A DNA stretch of 37,536 nt from Pseudomonadota bacterium. GTDB taxonomy: Bacteria; Pseudomonadota; Alphaproteobacteria; Rhizobiales; Hyphomicrobiaceae. Below the pieces are notes generated by a model. It did no database searches, was not told the origin of the DNA, and worked only from the letters and a program-made list of their open reading frames with translations. The DNA lies in assembly GCA_023387235.1 (NCBI GenBank), contig JAEWIJ010000158.1:1-37536 (forward strand), in the 5' to 3' direction. The position numbers were made by a program, and so were the translations under genes. Shown one piece after another: positions 1 through 8,256 of this stretch; the stretch's first letter is position 1; each line of letters begins with the position of its first letter.

Positions 1-452
1 TGGCGCTCGAAGCGGCCGAGGTTCGCGTCAAGGCGGACGAGCTCATGCGCAACGCGCCGAACAGTCCGCAGCTTCCCTCCTTGAAGCGGCGCCTTGCGGC
101 CGTGGAGGAGCAGGCGGAGATCGAGCGGACGCGCCTGACCGGAGGCGACGCCACGCTCGGCAGGCAGATCGGTGACTACGAGCGCCTCATCCTCGACCGG
201 ACATTGGCCGAGAAGGCTTTCCAGCTCTCCGAGGCGGCATTGGACGTGGAGAGGGTCGAAAGTCACCGGCAGCGGTATTTTCTCGACATGATCAGCAGGC
301 CGTCGCTGCCGGACTATCCGACGCTGCCGGGCAGGCTTTTCTGGATGACGCTGGTCGCGCTGCTCGGCGCCGTTCTTCTATGGGTCGCGCGTCAGCTCCC
401 GGGCCTGGGGCCGCACGGCGCACAAGGCGATGCGGCACCTCAGCCGAAGTGA
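1..452 (+). CDS. Capsule polysaccharide export / chain-length protein (KpsE/Wzz-like), C-terminal part
   Basis: The reading frame is open from base 3, so the N-terminus lies outside the window and the ATG at 45 is internal. About 149 residues remain. They form a coiled-coil-rich segment, a conserved block around GDYERLILDRTLAEKAFQ, a PxxPDYPTLPGR motif just before the last membrane helix, and a hydrophobic helix (LFWMTLVALLGAVLLWVA) followed by a short cytoplasmic tail. This is the C-terminal half of an inner-membrane polysaccharide co-polymerase or export adaptor of the KpsE/BexC/CtrB type, which links the KpsMT transporter to the outer-membrane exporter. The same blocks recur in the proteins at 1397-2569 and 2566-3723, so it is the first of three paralogues. 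Its stop overlaps the 3' end of the convergent permease gene by 13 bp. Confidence 0.85.
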   Translation, partial: ALEAAEVRVKADELMRNAPNSPQLPSLKRRLAAVEEQAEIERTRLTGGDATLGRQIGDYERLILDRTLAEKAFQLSEAALDVERVESHRQRYFLDMISRPSLPDYPTLPGRLFWMTLVALLGAVLLWVARQLPGLGPHGAQGDAAPQPK

Positions 453-1291
453 ATGCGATCGCGGACCACGTCGACCATGCGGAGGCCGATTGCAATGAGC
501 GCAATGCCCCACGCGAGGGGATACCAGAGCTCGTAGTGGGTCGTGACGGCGTCGCCCATGAGGCCGTCGCGGAAGGCCTCGAAGCAGTGTGTAATCGGAT
601 TGTACCAGATGAGTTGCTGGGCCGGTGTCGGCAGCCAGTCGACCATGAAGAAGCAACCTGAGAGCGGGAGCATGAGGTACTGGAACGGGCCGATGAAGCG
701 CTCCCAGATCTCGGAATATTCGGTGAGGACGCAGATCACGAGTGCGCCGCCGAAGGAGTAGATTGCCAGCACCAGCCATGCGATCGTCATGGTCCGGTAG
801 TTGACGATCGGCTCGAGCAGACCGAAGCTGATGAGCACGGCCGCGATTACGATGAGTGCGGTCGTCGTGCCGGCGAACTCCAACAGCATGCGCGAGACGA
901 ACGTATCCAGCAGCGTGATGTGGCGGTGGTACAGCAGGCTGCCGTTTCGGCGCAGACCGAATATCGCGTTGTTCGTCATATGCCGCCACAGCGTGATCGG
1001 CATATAGCCCGAGAACACGATGAACGCGACGCCGACGCCATGATCGCCCTGGTCACCCTTTGCCAGGGACCAGATGAACAGCACGCCCGTCGTCAGGAGC
1101 ATGGGCTCGACCAGGAGCCACAGAAAGCCGAGGTTGCCGCGGCCGAAGCGCACCATCAGGTCGCGCACCATCAGCGCTTCGAGGCTGCGGATCTGCGTGG
1201 CGAGCGTGGCGCGGAAGCCAAGACCATCGTCGCGCGGCTGCTTCAAGCCTGTCGTCCCCCGGTTCCTTTGGCCTCGTCCCCCCGGTCGCAA
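440..1291 (-). CDS. Capsule ABC transporter permease (KpsM-like)
   Basis: This 283-residue integral membrane protein of the ABC-2 family should form, with the ATPase at 3734-4441, the inner-membrane exporter of a lipid-linked capsular polysaccharide. Family features visible are the N-terminal ALMVRDLMVRFGRGNLGFLW block, about six hydrophobic helices, and YNPITHCFEAFRDG near the C-terminus, typical of KpsM/Wzm proteins. No ATG or GTG precedes the conserved N-terminal block after the upstream in-frame stop. The start is therefore probably TTG, either at 1291 (AGGA six bases upstream) or at 1246 (GGGGGA upstream). The gene is oddly placed: it is antiparallel to the kpsE-like and kpsT-like genes that flank it, whereas kpsM and kpsT are usually adjacent and co-directional. 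Confidence 0.88.
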   Translation of the reverse strand: MRPGGRGQRNRGTTGLKQPRDDGLGFRATLATQIRSLEALMVRDLMVRFGRGNLGFLWLLVEPMLLTTGVLFIWSLAKGDQGDHGVGVAFIVFSGYMPITLWRHMTNNAIFGLRRNGSLLYHRHITLLDTFVSRMLLEFAGTTTALIVIAAVLISFGLLEPIVNYRTMTIAWLVLAIYSFGGALVICVLTEYSEIWERFIGPFQYLMLPLSGCFFMVDWLPTPAQQLIWYNPITHCFEAFRDGLMGDAVTTHYELWYPLAWGIALIAIGLRMVDVVRDRIHFG

Positions 1292-1396
1292 AGTGCGTCC
1301 TGAGGCGCCCTATCACGTCAAGGGGCACACTCCGGGGCGCTCGCCACCATCTTGCCCATGCCGGAATTGTATACTACGAGGGCGGAGAGTTGCCAA

Positions 1397-2569
1397 ATGA
1401 CGCACGGTATTGCGGGACTTGCGACGATGATATCGAGCCGGGAAGCAACGCTCGGGCGGCCGGGCTTGCGCCGCCGCTTTGCCTTGGCTCGACCGCTCCT
1501 GCTGACGGTCTTGATGCTGCCCTCCATCATGGCGGTCGTCTACTACGGCTTTCTTGCCTCCGACCGCTATGTTTCCGAGGCCCACTTCGTCGTGCGCACG
1601 GCGTCGCGGCCGATTTCGGCGAGCGGCTTCGGTGCCATTCTCCAGATGACGGGCCTGAGCAAGGCGAACGACGACGTCCACGCCGTGCAAAGCTTCATGG
1701 GCTCGCGGGATGCAGTACGTCAGCTCGAGCAGAATCTGCCTTTGCGTGAGGTCTACGGGCGCAGCGAAGCGGATTTCCTCGCGACCTATCCGTCCGTCTA
1801 TTATGGCCCGACGTTCGAGGAGTTCCATCAGTATCTCCAGTCGATGATCTCGGCGACGTACAACGTTTCGACCGGGATAACGACACTGCGCGTCCAGGCC
1901 TTTCGGCCGGAGGACGCGAAGGCGGTTGCCGACGAGCTCCTGCGGCTCGGGGAGCTCGCCGTGAACGGCATGAACGCGCGCATCCAGGAGGACGCCATGA
2001 AGGTGTCCCGCGACGAGGTGCGGCTTCATGAGCAGCGTCTGATTGCAGCCCAGATCGAGCTGACCAGTTTTCGCAACAGCGAGCTGATGATCGACCCGGC
2101 CGGGTCGTCCGTCATCGTAACGGAGCTGATCGGCGCCCTTTCGGGCGAGCTTGCGAAGGTCGAGGCCCAGATCAGGGAGCAGCTGACGGCAGCTTCCGAC
2201 AATCCGGCTCTGCCCGCGTTGAGGCGACGTGCGGCCGCCATCACCGAGCAGATCGGAAAGGAGCGGATGAAGATCTCGGATGCGAGCAGCGGGCTCGCGA
2301 TGAAAATCTCGCAGTATGAGCGGCTGGTCCTCGAGCGCGAGTTCGCGAAGACGTCGCTCGCGGCGGCAGTGAAGTCGCTCGAAACGGCGCGCACCGAGGC
2401 GCGTCGTCAGCAGCTCTATCTCGAGCGCGTGGTCGAGCCGGTGGCGGCGGACTACCCCAACGAGCCCGAGCGCCTGCTGTCGATCCTGTCCGTCACCAGC
2501 ATCAATGTAATCGTCCTGCTGATCGGCTGGCTGCTGTACGCCGGAATGCGCGAGCACGGTGCCACGTGA
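1397..2569 (+). CDS. Capsule polysaccharide export / chain-length protein (KpsE/Wzz-like), second copy
   Basis: This inner-membrane protein of about 390 residues has the polysaccharide co-polymerase layout. An N-terminal helix (LLTVLMLPSIMAVVYYGFLA) is followed by DRYVSEAHFVVR, then a large periplasmic coiled-coil region, and a C-terminal helix (LLSILSVTSINVIVLLIGWL) after the motif VVEPVAADYPNEPERL. In KpsE/CtrB families this protein bridges the ABC exporter and the outer-membrane Wza/KpsD channel. ATG 1397 is preferred over the upstream ATG at 1352 because GGAGAG lies at 1384-1389, seven bases before it, and the 15 extra residues look non-coding. The stop overlaps the GTG of the next paralogue (GTGA, 4 bp), so the two are translationally coupled. 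Confidence 0.9.
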   Translation: MTHGIAGLATMISSREATLGRPGLRRRFALARPLLLTVLMLPSIMAVVYYGFLASDRYVSEAHFVVRTASRPISASGFGAILQMTGLSKANDDVHAVQSFMGSRDAVRQLEQNLPLREVYGRSEADFLATYPSVYYGPTFEEFHQYLQSMISATYNVSTGITTLRVQAFRPEDAKAVADELLRLGELAVNGMNARIQEDAMKVSRDEVRLHEQRLIAAQIELTSFRNSELMIDPAGSSVIVTELIGALSGELAKVEAQIREQLTAASDNPALPALRRRAAAITEQIGKERMKISDASSGLAMKISQYERLVLEREFAKTSLAAAVKSLETARTEARRQQLYLERVVEPVAADYPNEPERLLSILSVTSINVIVLLIGWLLYAGMREHGAT

Positions 2570-3723
2570 CCGTCCAGGCGCACACGATCGGGTCCCGAAT
2601 TCAGAAGGCGACGCCCGAACGCGCCGAGCCCACTGCTCGCGCGGGGCGGCGGCCATCGCTGTGGCTCCTGATCAGCGTTGTCGCGCCGACGCTTCTCGCA
2701 ATCGTCTACTTCGGCGCGCTCGCCGCCGACCGGTACGAAAGCGAGGCCTACTTCGTCGTGCGCGACCGCAAGGCTGTGTCGCTCAATGCGTTGGCCGGCA
2801 TCGCTCAGGCGGCCAGCGTCGGACATGTGTCCGAAGACTCGATTCTCGTTCGTGACTACATGACCTCACGGGACGCGGTGCGGGATATCGCCGAGGAGAC
2901 GCGGCTGCGCGAGGTCCTCGGTTTGCCGCCGTTCGACGTCGCGTGGCGCTTTCCTTCGCCCTTCGCCGGGAGCACATTGGAGCAGCTTCATTGGCATCTG
3001 CAGCGGCTCATCTCGGTGCGCATCGATACGAGCACGGGCATCAGCACGCTCAAGGTGCAGGCATTTCGCGGCGAGGACGCCGAACGCATCGCAGGCGCCC
3101 TTCTCAAGCACGCCGAGCGCCTGATCAACCGGCTCCATGCCAGGAGCCAGCGGGACGCGCTGGCTGCCGCCCGTCTCGATGTCGAGACCTCGAAAGAGGC
3201 CGCTCTCAAGGCGCACCAGACGTTGAACGACTTTCGTGTGCGCCATAGCGTCGTCGATCCCGCGCGCATCTTCGAGATCGTCCGCGAGACGCTCCTGGAG
3301 CTTTCGAAGGAGAGCGCATTCACTGCGGCCCAGCTCGGCGACATAGCCAGCGCCTCGCCGGGGACGTCCCAGGTGGCTACGTTGAAAGCGCGGATCGCGG
3401 CGCTCGACGCGCAGGCGCTCGCCGAGAGAACGCGCCTGAACGCGGAGCACGGGAGCCTCATCGCGGAGTACGAAAGGCTGGTCCTGGAGCGGGAGTTCGC
3501 CGAGAGCTCTTACGCATCGGCCATTGCCGCGATGCATGCGGCGCAGATGGACGCGCAGCGTCAGCGGCTTTTTCTCGAAGTGATCGGCGGGCCGTCCGCA
3601 CCGGATCGCCACGCTTATCCGCACCGGCTCTGGGGGATCGTGATCGCTGGTCTAGGGGGCCTGTGCATCTATATGATCGGCGCGTTGCTGGCCAAGAATC
3701 TGCGGCTGCATTCGGGAAAGTGA
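2566..3723 (+). CDS. Capsule polysaccharide export / chain-length protein (KpsE/Wzz-like), third copy
   Basis: This 385-residue paralogue of the preceding protein has the same order of elements: an N-terminal helix (LWLLISVVAPTLLAIVYFGA), DRYESEAYFVVRDR, TSTGISTLKVQAFRGEDAERI, a periplasmic coiled coil, EYERLVLEREFAESSYASAI, a PSAPDRHAYPHRLW pre-helix motif and a C-terminal helix. It starts with GTG inside the stop of its neighbour and ends ten bases before the kpsT-like ATPase, so 1397-4441 reads as one operon. Role by family: periplasmic adaptor of the capsule exporter. Why this locus needs three such proteins is not evident. They may form a hetero-oligomer or serve different chain lengths (inference). 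Confidence 0.9.
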   Translation: MTVQAHTIGSRIQKATPERAEPTARAGRRPSLWLLISVVAPTLLAIVYFGALAADRYESEAYFVVRDRKAVSLNALAGIAQAASVGHVSEDSILVRDYMTSRDAVRDIAEETRLREVLGLPPFDVAWRFPSPFAGSTLEQLHWHLQRLISVRIDTSTGISTLKVQAFRGEDAERIAGALLKHAERLINRLHARSQRDALAAARLDVETSKEAALKAHQTLNDFRVRHSVVDPARIFEIVRETLLELSKESAFTAAQLGDIASASPGTSQVATLKARIAALDAQALAERTRLNAEHGSLIAEYERLVLEREFAESSYASAIAAMHAAQMDAQRQRLFLEVIGGPSAPDRHAYPHRLWGIVIAGLGGLCIYMIGALLAKNLRLHSGK

Positions 3724-3733
3724 TCGGGCGACG

Positions 3734-4441
3734 ATGGACGACCGGGTCGACAGAGCGAACTGGCCCACGCCCGGCAGCGCCGCGGGCGACCGGGCTATCG
3801 TCGTCGACCGGCTCGTGAAGGAGTTCCACACCGAAGTCGGCACGCGCCGCGTGCTCGATTCCGTTTCGTTTCGCGTCGGCGTCGGCGACAGGATCGCCGT
3901 GCTCGGGCGCAACGGCGCTGGAAAGTCCACACTGATCCAGTTGCTCTCGGGCATTCAGCGGCCGACGAGCGGCACCATACATCGCGGTCTGCGCATGTCC
4001 TGGCCGCTGGCGCTCGGTGGCGGCTTCGAGGGTGAGCTTACGGGCTACGACAACATCCGCTTCATCGCCAAGCTCTACGGCGCGCCGTTGAAGGAAACGT
4101 ACGACTTCATTGACGACTTCACGGAGCTCGGCAAGCAGCTGCACATGCAGATGCGTTTCTATTCGAGCGGCATGCGCATGCGCGTCGCCTTCGCTCTGTC
4201 GCTGGCGATCGATTTCGAATGCTTCCTGATCGACGAGGTTCTGCTCGTCGGTGACGTTCGATTTCAGGAGAAGTGCAAGAGAGCGATCTTCGAGGATCGC
4301 AAGGACCGCTCCATGATCCTCGCGATCCACGGCACGGACGTGGTCGAGCAGTTCTGCAATATGGCGTTGGTCCTGAAGGCGGGGCGCGGCCGGGTTTTCG
4401 AGGACGTCAAGCTTGCGTGCAGCATCTATCATTCTCTCTAG
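3734..4441 (+). CDS. Capsule ABC transporter ATP-binding protein (KpsT-like)
   Basis: This 235-residue cytoplasmic ATPase energises export of the capsular polysaccharide with the permease at 440-1291. All nucleotide-binding motifs are visible: Walker A GRNGAGKST (residues 58-66), the KpsT/Wzt-type signature YSSGMRMR (143-150), Walker B FECFLIDE (161-168), and the switch histidine in AIHGTD (His199). The protein ends soon after the ATPase domain, as in KpsT. It has no C-terminal carbohydrate-binding domain as in O-antigen Wzt proteins, which supports a capsule rather than an O-antigen role. It sits ten bases after the third kpsE-like gene. Confidence 0.93.
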   Translation: MDDRVDRANWPTPGSAAGDRAIVVDRLVKEFHTEVGTRRVLDSVSFRVGVGDRIAVLGRNGAGKSTLIQLLSGIQRPTSGTIHRGLRMSWPLALGGGFEGELTGYDNIRFIAKLYGAPLKETYDFIDDFTELGKQLHMQMRFYSSGMRMRVAFALSLAIDFECFLIDEVLLVGDVRFQEKCKRAIFEDRKDRSMILAIHGTDVVEQFCNMALVLKAGRGRVFEDVKLACSIYHSL

Positions 4442-4569
4442 GCCCGCCGGCCGACGGAGAGGGCGGCAGTGGCGTTGATGTCGTTCGTTTGACATGATAG
4501 CGGTCGGTGGGCGTTGCCAATGTGGCCGGCGCCGCGGTGATTGTCGCTTCGTGCGTCGACGGGGGCGCG

Positions 4570-5889
4570 GTGTCGAAGACAGTACTTTATGAAGCCCAGA
4601 ATCTGAGGCTGTCGGCAGGCACGGGCATCACCACGTATGCCAGGATGCTTTCCGGTGTGGCGCGGGAGCTCGGTTACGCGACCGAGGTGCTCGTCGCGGC
4701 CGATGGTCCCTTGCACAACAAGGACGAGAAGCTGAGCGAGATCGCTCTCTACGATGCCGTCAACGCGCTAGGTCCCCGCTGGTCGCATCGTCTGATGATC
4801 AAAGCGCGTGAGGTGGTCGGCGCGCCCTTCGGGATCCGGCCTGTCGCGTTCCGCCGCGAGACGGTTGCGACAGACAGCGCGAACGATCAGCTCGCAGGCT
4901 TCGAGGTCGTGCATGCGGCAACGAGCATCATTGATGTCGCGCGCCTTCACTTCATGCGCTGGGGACAGCGCCTCAAGCTCAGGCCGGCGGCGCAGCCCGA
5001 TCTCTTTCACACGACGCAGGCAACGCCGATCGAGGTTCGAGGCGCGCCCAACATCTATACGATCCACGACATCGTTCCGCTGCGCGTCCCGCAGAGCACG
5101 CTCGAGATCAAGCCCTATTTCCTGGATATGATCCGACACCTCTGCCGCAACGCCGATCACATCGTGACGGTCTCCGAGTTTTCGCGCGCGGACATCATGC
5201 GGCTGACCGGCATCGGCGGCGATCGCATTACGAATACGTATCAGGCGGTCGAGCTTCCGCCGGCCTATCTCAATCGAACGGACGCCGAGGTCTCGGACGA
5301 TCTCGAACGGATCTATGGCCTCGGTTTCGGGGAGTACTTTCTGTTCGTCGGCGCACTCGAGCCGAAAAAGAACATCGAGCGCCTCATCGAGGCCTATGCC
5401 TCGTCGGGGACGCAGCGGCCGCTCATCATCGTCGGCAAGCTCGGCTGGCAGTACGACGAGATCCTGGCGAAGATCGCCGACGAGCGCTTCTATCGGCTGG
5501 TCCAGGACGGCAACGAGTTCTCCATTCGCCGCCGTGTGCGGCATCTCGACTACGTACCGATCGGACGGCTGGTCACGCTTCTGAAGGGCGCGCGCGGCTT
5601 CCTGTTTCCCTCCATCTACGAGGGCTTCGGCTTGCCCGTGCTGGAAGCGATGCTGGCGGGCGCGCCGGTCATGACCTCGCGATCGACGTCGCTCGCCGAG
5701 GTCGCCGGCGATGCGGCGCTGCTGGTCGATCCCTATGATATCGACGCGATGGCGGGCGCCATTCGTCGCCTCGACCATGATGCGGACCTGAGGTTCGAGC
5801 TATCGCGGCGCGGGCTCGAGCGGGCACAGTTCTTCAGCAAGCAGAAGTACGCCGAGCGGGTCCAGGATCTCTATCGACGTTTGCTCTGA
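4570..5889 (+). CDS. GT4-family glycosyltransferase
   Basis: This cytoplasmic or membrane-associated glycosyltransferase of about 439 residues has the GT-B fold and retaining GT4 features: NLRLSAGTGITTYARML near the N-terminus, NIYTIHDIVPLRVPQ and HIVTVSEFSRADI in the first Rossmann domain, YFLFVGALEPKKNIERLIEA opening the second, and the donor-binding block PSIYEGFGLPVLEAMLAGAP with the E-x7-E pair. A GTG at 4507 would also open the frame, but the first 21 residues do not look like the family. GTG 4570 (VSKTVLYEAQNL) matches the usual family start and has a G-rich stretch just upstream. It lies downstream of the kpsT-like gene and probably assembles the capsule repeat unit. Donor and acceptor sugars cannot be read from sequence. 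Confidence 0.88.
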   Translation: MSKTVLYEAQNLRLSAGTGITTYARMLSGVARELGYATEVLVAADGPLHNKDEKLSEIALYDAVNALGPRWSHRLMIKAREVVGAPFGIRPVAFRRETVATDSANDQLAGFEVVHAATSIIDVARLHFMRWGQRLKLRPAAQPDLFHTTQATPIEVRGAPNIYTIHDIVPLRVPQSTLEIKPYFLDMIRHLCRNADHIVTVSEFSRADIMRLTGIGGDRITNTYQAVELPPAYLNRTDAEVSDDLERIYGLGFGEYFLFVGALEPKKNIERLIEAYASSGTQRPLIIVGKLGWQYDEILAKIADERFYRLVQDGNEFSIRRRVRHLDYVPIGRLVTLLKGARGFLFPSIYEGFGLPVLEAMLAGAPVMTSRSTSLAEVAGDAALLVDPYDIDAMAGAIRRLDHDADLRFELSRRGLERAQFFSKQKYAERVQDLYRRLL

Positions 5890-5895
5890 TCAAGA

Positions 5896-5913
5896 GCGCG
5901 CCGTCCGGTGCGC
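5896..5913. terminator. Possible hairpin between convergent genes
   Basis: GCGCGCC (5896-5902) and GGTGCGC (5907-5913) can form a seven-pair stem, one pair being G-U, around a GTCC loop. It lies in the 36-bp gap between the convergent glycosyltransferase and alpha-oxoamine synthase genes. No T-tract follows on either strand, so intrinsic termination is only a possibility. Confidence 0.3.
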
Positions 5914-5925
5914 GGCGATCGCAGC

Positions 5926-7194
5926 TTAGTCTCTGGCGGTCTTGATCCGGCGGGACGTCGCGGCCGGCGGGCGCGCGTCAGCCAGCGCAGTTGGGGTTTC
6001 CGCTACGAATGGCTCCAGCGCATCCAGCACGCCGTCGATCTGATCATGGCTGTGTCCGGCGGTGAGGAAGAACCGAAGGCGCGGGAGCTCCTTGGGAACG
6101 GCGATCTGGACGATCGGCGGCACGAAGTAGCCGGCCTGCAGCGCCGCATTGGCGGCGGCGATCGTCACCGGCGTCTGCGGAAACATGATGGGAATGACCG
6201 CCGCACCGATTGCCGATCCGACATTCAGTCCCCGTCTGCGGGCGCCGTTCAGGAAGTAGCGCGAGTTGTCGTGCAGTCGCGCGAGCCGCTGGGGCTCGGC
6301 TTGCAGAATGCCCAGCGCGCACTGCGCACCGGCAGCACTCGGCGGAGGAAGGCCGACGCTGTACACGAAGCCCGGCAGCGTGCAGCGCAGCCATTCGACG
6401 ATGCCGGCGCGACCACCAATGAATCCGCCGCACGTCACGAAGGCTTTGGAGAGCGTACCGACGATCAGGTCGATCTCCGAGGGGGGAATGCCGAAATACT
6501 CGGTGATGCCGCGTCCCGTCTTGCCCAGAACGCCGATCGAGTGCGCCTCGTCGACCATGAGCCAGGCGCCGTGATCGCGGCAGAGCGGGATCAGCGCCGG
6601 CAGGTCGGGCAGGTCGCCATCCATGCTGTAGAGGCCTTCGACCACCACGAGCACGCGGCTGTAGAGCGCGCGGTGGGTTCTCAGAAGGGCCGCGAGGTGA
6701 TCGAGGTCGTTGTGACGGAACGTCAGCGTCTCGGCGCGCGAGAGCTGGGTGCCGACCATGATGCTGTTGTGCGATGTCTCGTCGACGATGATGAGATCAT
6801 CCTTGGTGAGCAGGTGGCTCACCAGGGTTACGTTCGTGCCGTAGCCGCTGACGAGCGCGAGAGTGTCGTCGACGCCGATGAAGCGGGCAAATTCCGCCTC
6901 CAGCTGACGATGCGCGGCTCGCTCACCGCCAACGAGCCGCGATGCCCCCGAGCCGACACCGACGGCGTCGATGGCCTGCTTGGCCGCCTGCTTGACGCGA
7001 ACGTCGGATGCCAGTGCCAGATAATCGTAATGAGCGAAGCTGACGCAGGCCGCCTGTGGGTTGCCGGGGATCGTGACGCCGAGCTGCTCCATAGGCTCGA
7101 GATACGGATAGTGGTCCCTGACCACCGACGTTCCGGAAAGGACATGGCGGCGGCGCGCGTACTGCTCGAGAGACGCGTACTGCTTTGAAGTCAT
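5926..7194 (-). CDS. PLP-dependent alpha-oxoamine synthase (RkpG/BioF-like acyltransferase)
   Basis: This 422-residue fold-type I PLP enzyme belongs to the alpha-oxoamine synthase family, which condenses an acyl thioester with an amino acid and loses CO2 (BioF, KBL, ALAS, serine palmitoyltransferase). Visible features are SRLVGGERAAHRQLE (85-99), the PLP-stacking histidine in DETSHNS (138-144), DEAHSIG (215-221) and the Schiff-base lysine in GTLSKAF (Lys250). The capsule context points to the RkpG-like branch known from Sinorhizobium K-antigen loci, proposed to act in lipid-carrier or anchor synthesis, rather than to biotin synthesis. No other bio gene is near. The ATG has AGGGAG six bases upstream. 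The substrate is unknown. Confidence 0.85.
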   Translation of the reverse strand: MTSKQYASLEQYARRRHVLSGTSVVRDHYPYLEPMEQLGVTIPGNPQAACVSFAHYDYLALASDVRVKQAAKQAIDAVGVGSGASRLVGGERAAHRQLEAEFARFIGVDDTLALVSGYGTNVTLVSHLLTKDDLIIVDETSHNSIMVGTQLSRAETLTFRHNDLDHLAALLRTHRALYSRVLVVVEGLYSMDGDLPDLPALIPLCRDHGAWLMVDEAHSIGVLGKTGRGITEYFGIPPSEIDLIVGTLSKAFVTCGGFIGGRAGIVEWLRCTLPGFVYSVGLPPPSAAGAQCALGILQAEPQRLARLHDNSRYFLNGARRRGLNVGSAIGAAVIPIMFPQTPVTIAAANAALQAGYFVPPIVQIAVPKELPRLRFFLTAGHSHDQIDGVLDALEPFVAETPTALADARPPAATSRRIKTARD

Positions 7195-7371
7195 GCGAAC
7201 TCCCTGGCGCGCTCAAGGACGACTTGGCGGGTCTCAATCCGGATATCAAAACAATGTACGACAAAGAAACGACAGCTTGTTTTAGGGCTTGCAGGGGCCG
7301 CGAAAAGTAAACCCTCATTCACAGCGAAGCCGGCCGATGGCGGTGAACAAGCATGGCGCGCGGTAGACAAA

Positions 7372-8157
7372 TCAGGGGGCAACCGCGTCCGCCTTCTCGG
7401 CAGACGGGCGCCGGCCACCATTCGCGCTGATGTCGACCATGCGCACTTCGTCGGGAACGGCGCGCCGGATCGGATCGATCAGGGCGAGCTGGCGCGTATC
7501 GCGCACGAACATGGCCAAGCCGCTGGCAACCGCGAACACGAACAGGAGCAAGGCGACGGCGTCGAACAGGCCGACCACGCCCCATGGCATCTCGGCAGAA
7601 GGCAGGTCGACGAGCGCGGCGAGAACGAGACCCGCGCCGATGATCACCCGAACCTCGGTCGGACCGATGCCGAAGTACGTGAGCTGGATCGAGCGCGTGA
7701 CGTGAAGCTTCACGTACGTGTAGGTGCTCAGCATCAGGTAAGCGACCAGCGCCAGCATGGCGATATCGAACCGCATGAGTGGCGACAATCCGAGGCCGAT
7801 GACCAGCAGGAGCTGGGACATGATGTCGGAGACATGGTCGACGAAGAAGCCGTAGCGGGGCCGCTCGATATGGCGCACCCGGGCCAGCGTGCCGTCCAGC
7901 GAATCGCCCGCCCAGTTGAGGAACAGGCCGAACAACGCCAGCCACAGGAAGTGTGACGACACGTTGCTGCCGATCAGACCGATCGCAGCCAGCCCCGAGC
8001 CGAGGACGCCAAGAAGGGTCAGCTGGTCGGGGATCACCCACAGGGGAAGGCGCCGTGCCAAGCGCTCCAGCAAGAAGCGCTCATGGGTGCTGATCATCCC
8101 ATTCAATGCGCGGTCTGCCGGCAGACCGCCTATGGTGTCGCTTTGCCCCACCGTCAC
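7372..8157 (-). CDS. CDP-alcohol phosphatidyltransferase family membrane protein
   Basis: This polytopic inner-membrane enzyme transfers a phospho-alcohol or phosphatidyl group from a CDP-activated donor. The complete family signature D-x2-D-G-x2-A-R ... G-x3-D-x3-D is present as DSLDGTLAR followed, nine residues later, by GFFVDHVSD, so it should be catalytically competent. About six hydrophobic helices follow. The frame is open up to an ATG at 8253, but the sequence there is AT-rich and promoter-like. GTG 8157 has a GGGGGC stretch just upstream and is taken as the start, with ATG 8097 as a later alternative. In a capsule locus it may make a phospholipid anchor or put a phosphodiester-linked alcohol on the glycan (inference). 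A housekeeping PgsA or CdsA role is unlikely here. Confidence 0.8.
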   Translation of the reverse strand: MTVGQSDTIGGLPADRALNGMISTHERFLLERLARRLPLWVIPDQLTLLGVLGSGLAAIGLIGSNVSSHFLWLALFGLFLNWAGDSLDGTLARVRHIERPRYGFFVDHVSDIMSQLLLVIGLGLSPLMRFDIAMLALVAYLMLSTYTYVKLHVTRSIQLTYFGIGPTEVRVIIGAGLVLAALVDLPSAEMPWGVVGLFDAVALLLFVFAVASGLAMFVRDTRQLALIDPIRRAVPDEVRMVDISANGGRRPSAEKADAVAP

Positions 8158-8256
8158 TACACGCCCCCGCTGAAATATGGCGATCCGTACGAATTGGTTA
8201 TTTTCCCTTAACCACATAGTTGCCACAGTGCGCCCCGATGTTGCAATGCACACATA

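Noticed and set aside
1352..1396. TATACT at 1370-1375 as a promoter -10 for the second kpsE-like gene
   Set aside because: No acceptable -35 at 16-18 bp; the nearest TTGCCC (1352-1357) is only 12 bp away.
5908..7188. Long open frame (426 codons) opposite the alpha-oxoamine synthase
   Set aside because: Arg/Asp/Gly-rich translation with no domain, exactly antisense to a gene with all its catalytic residues; typical of high-GC DNA.
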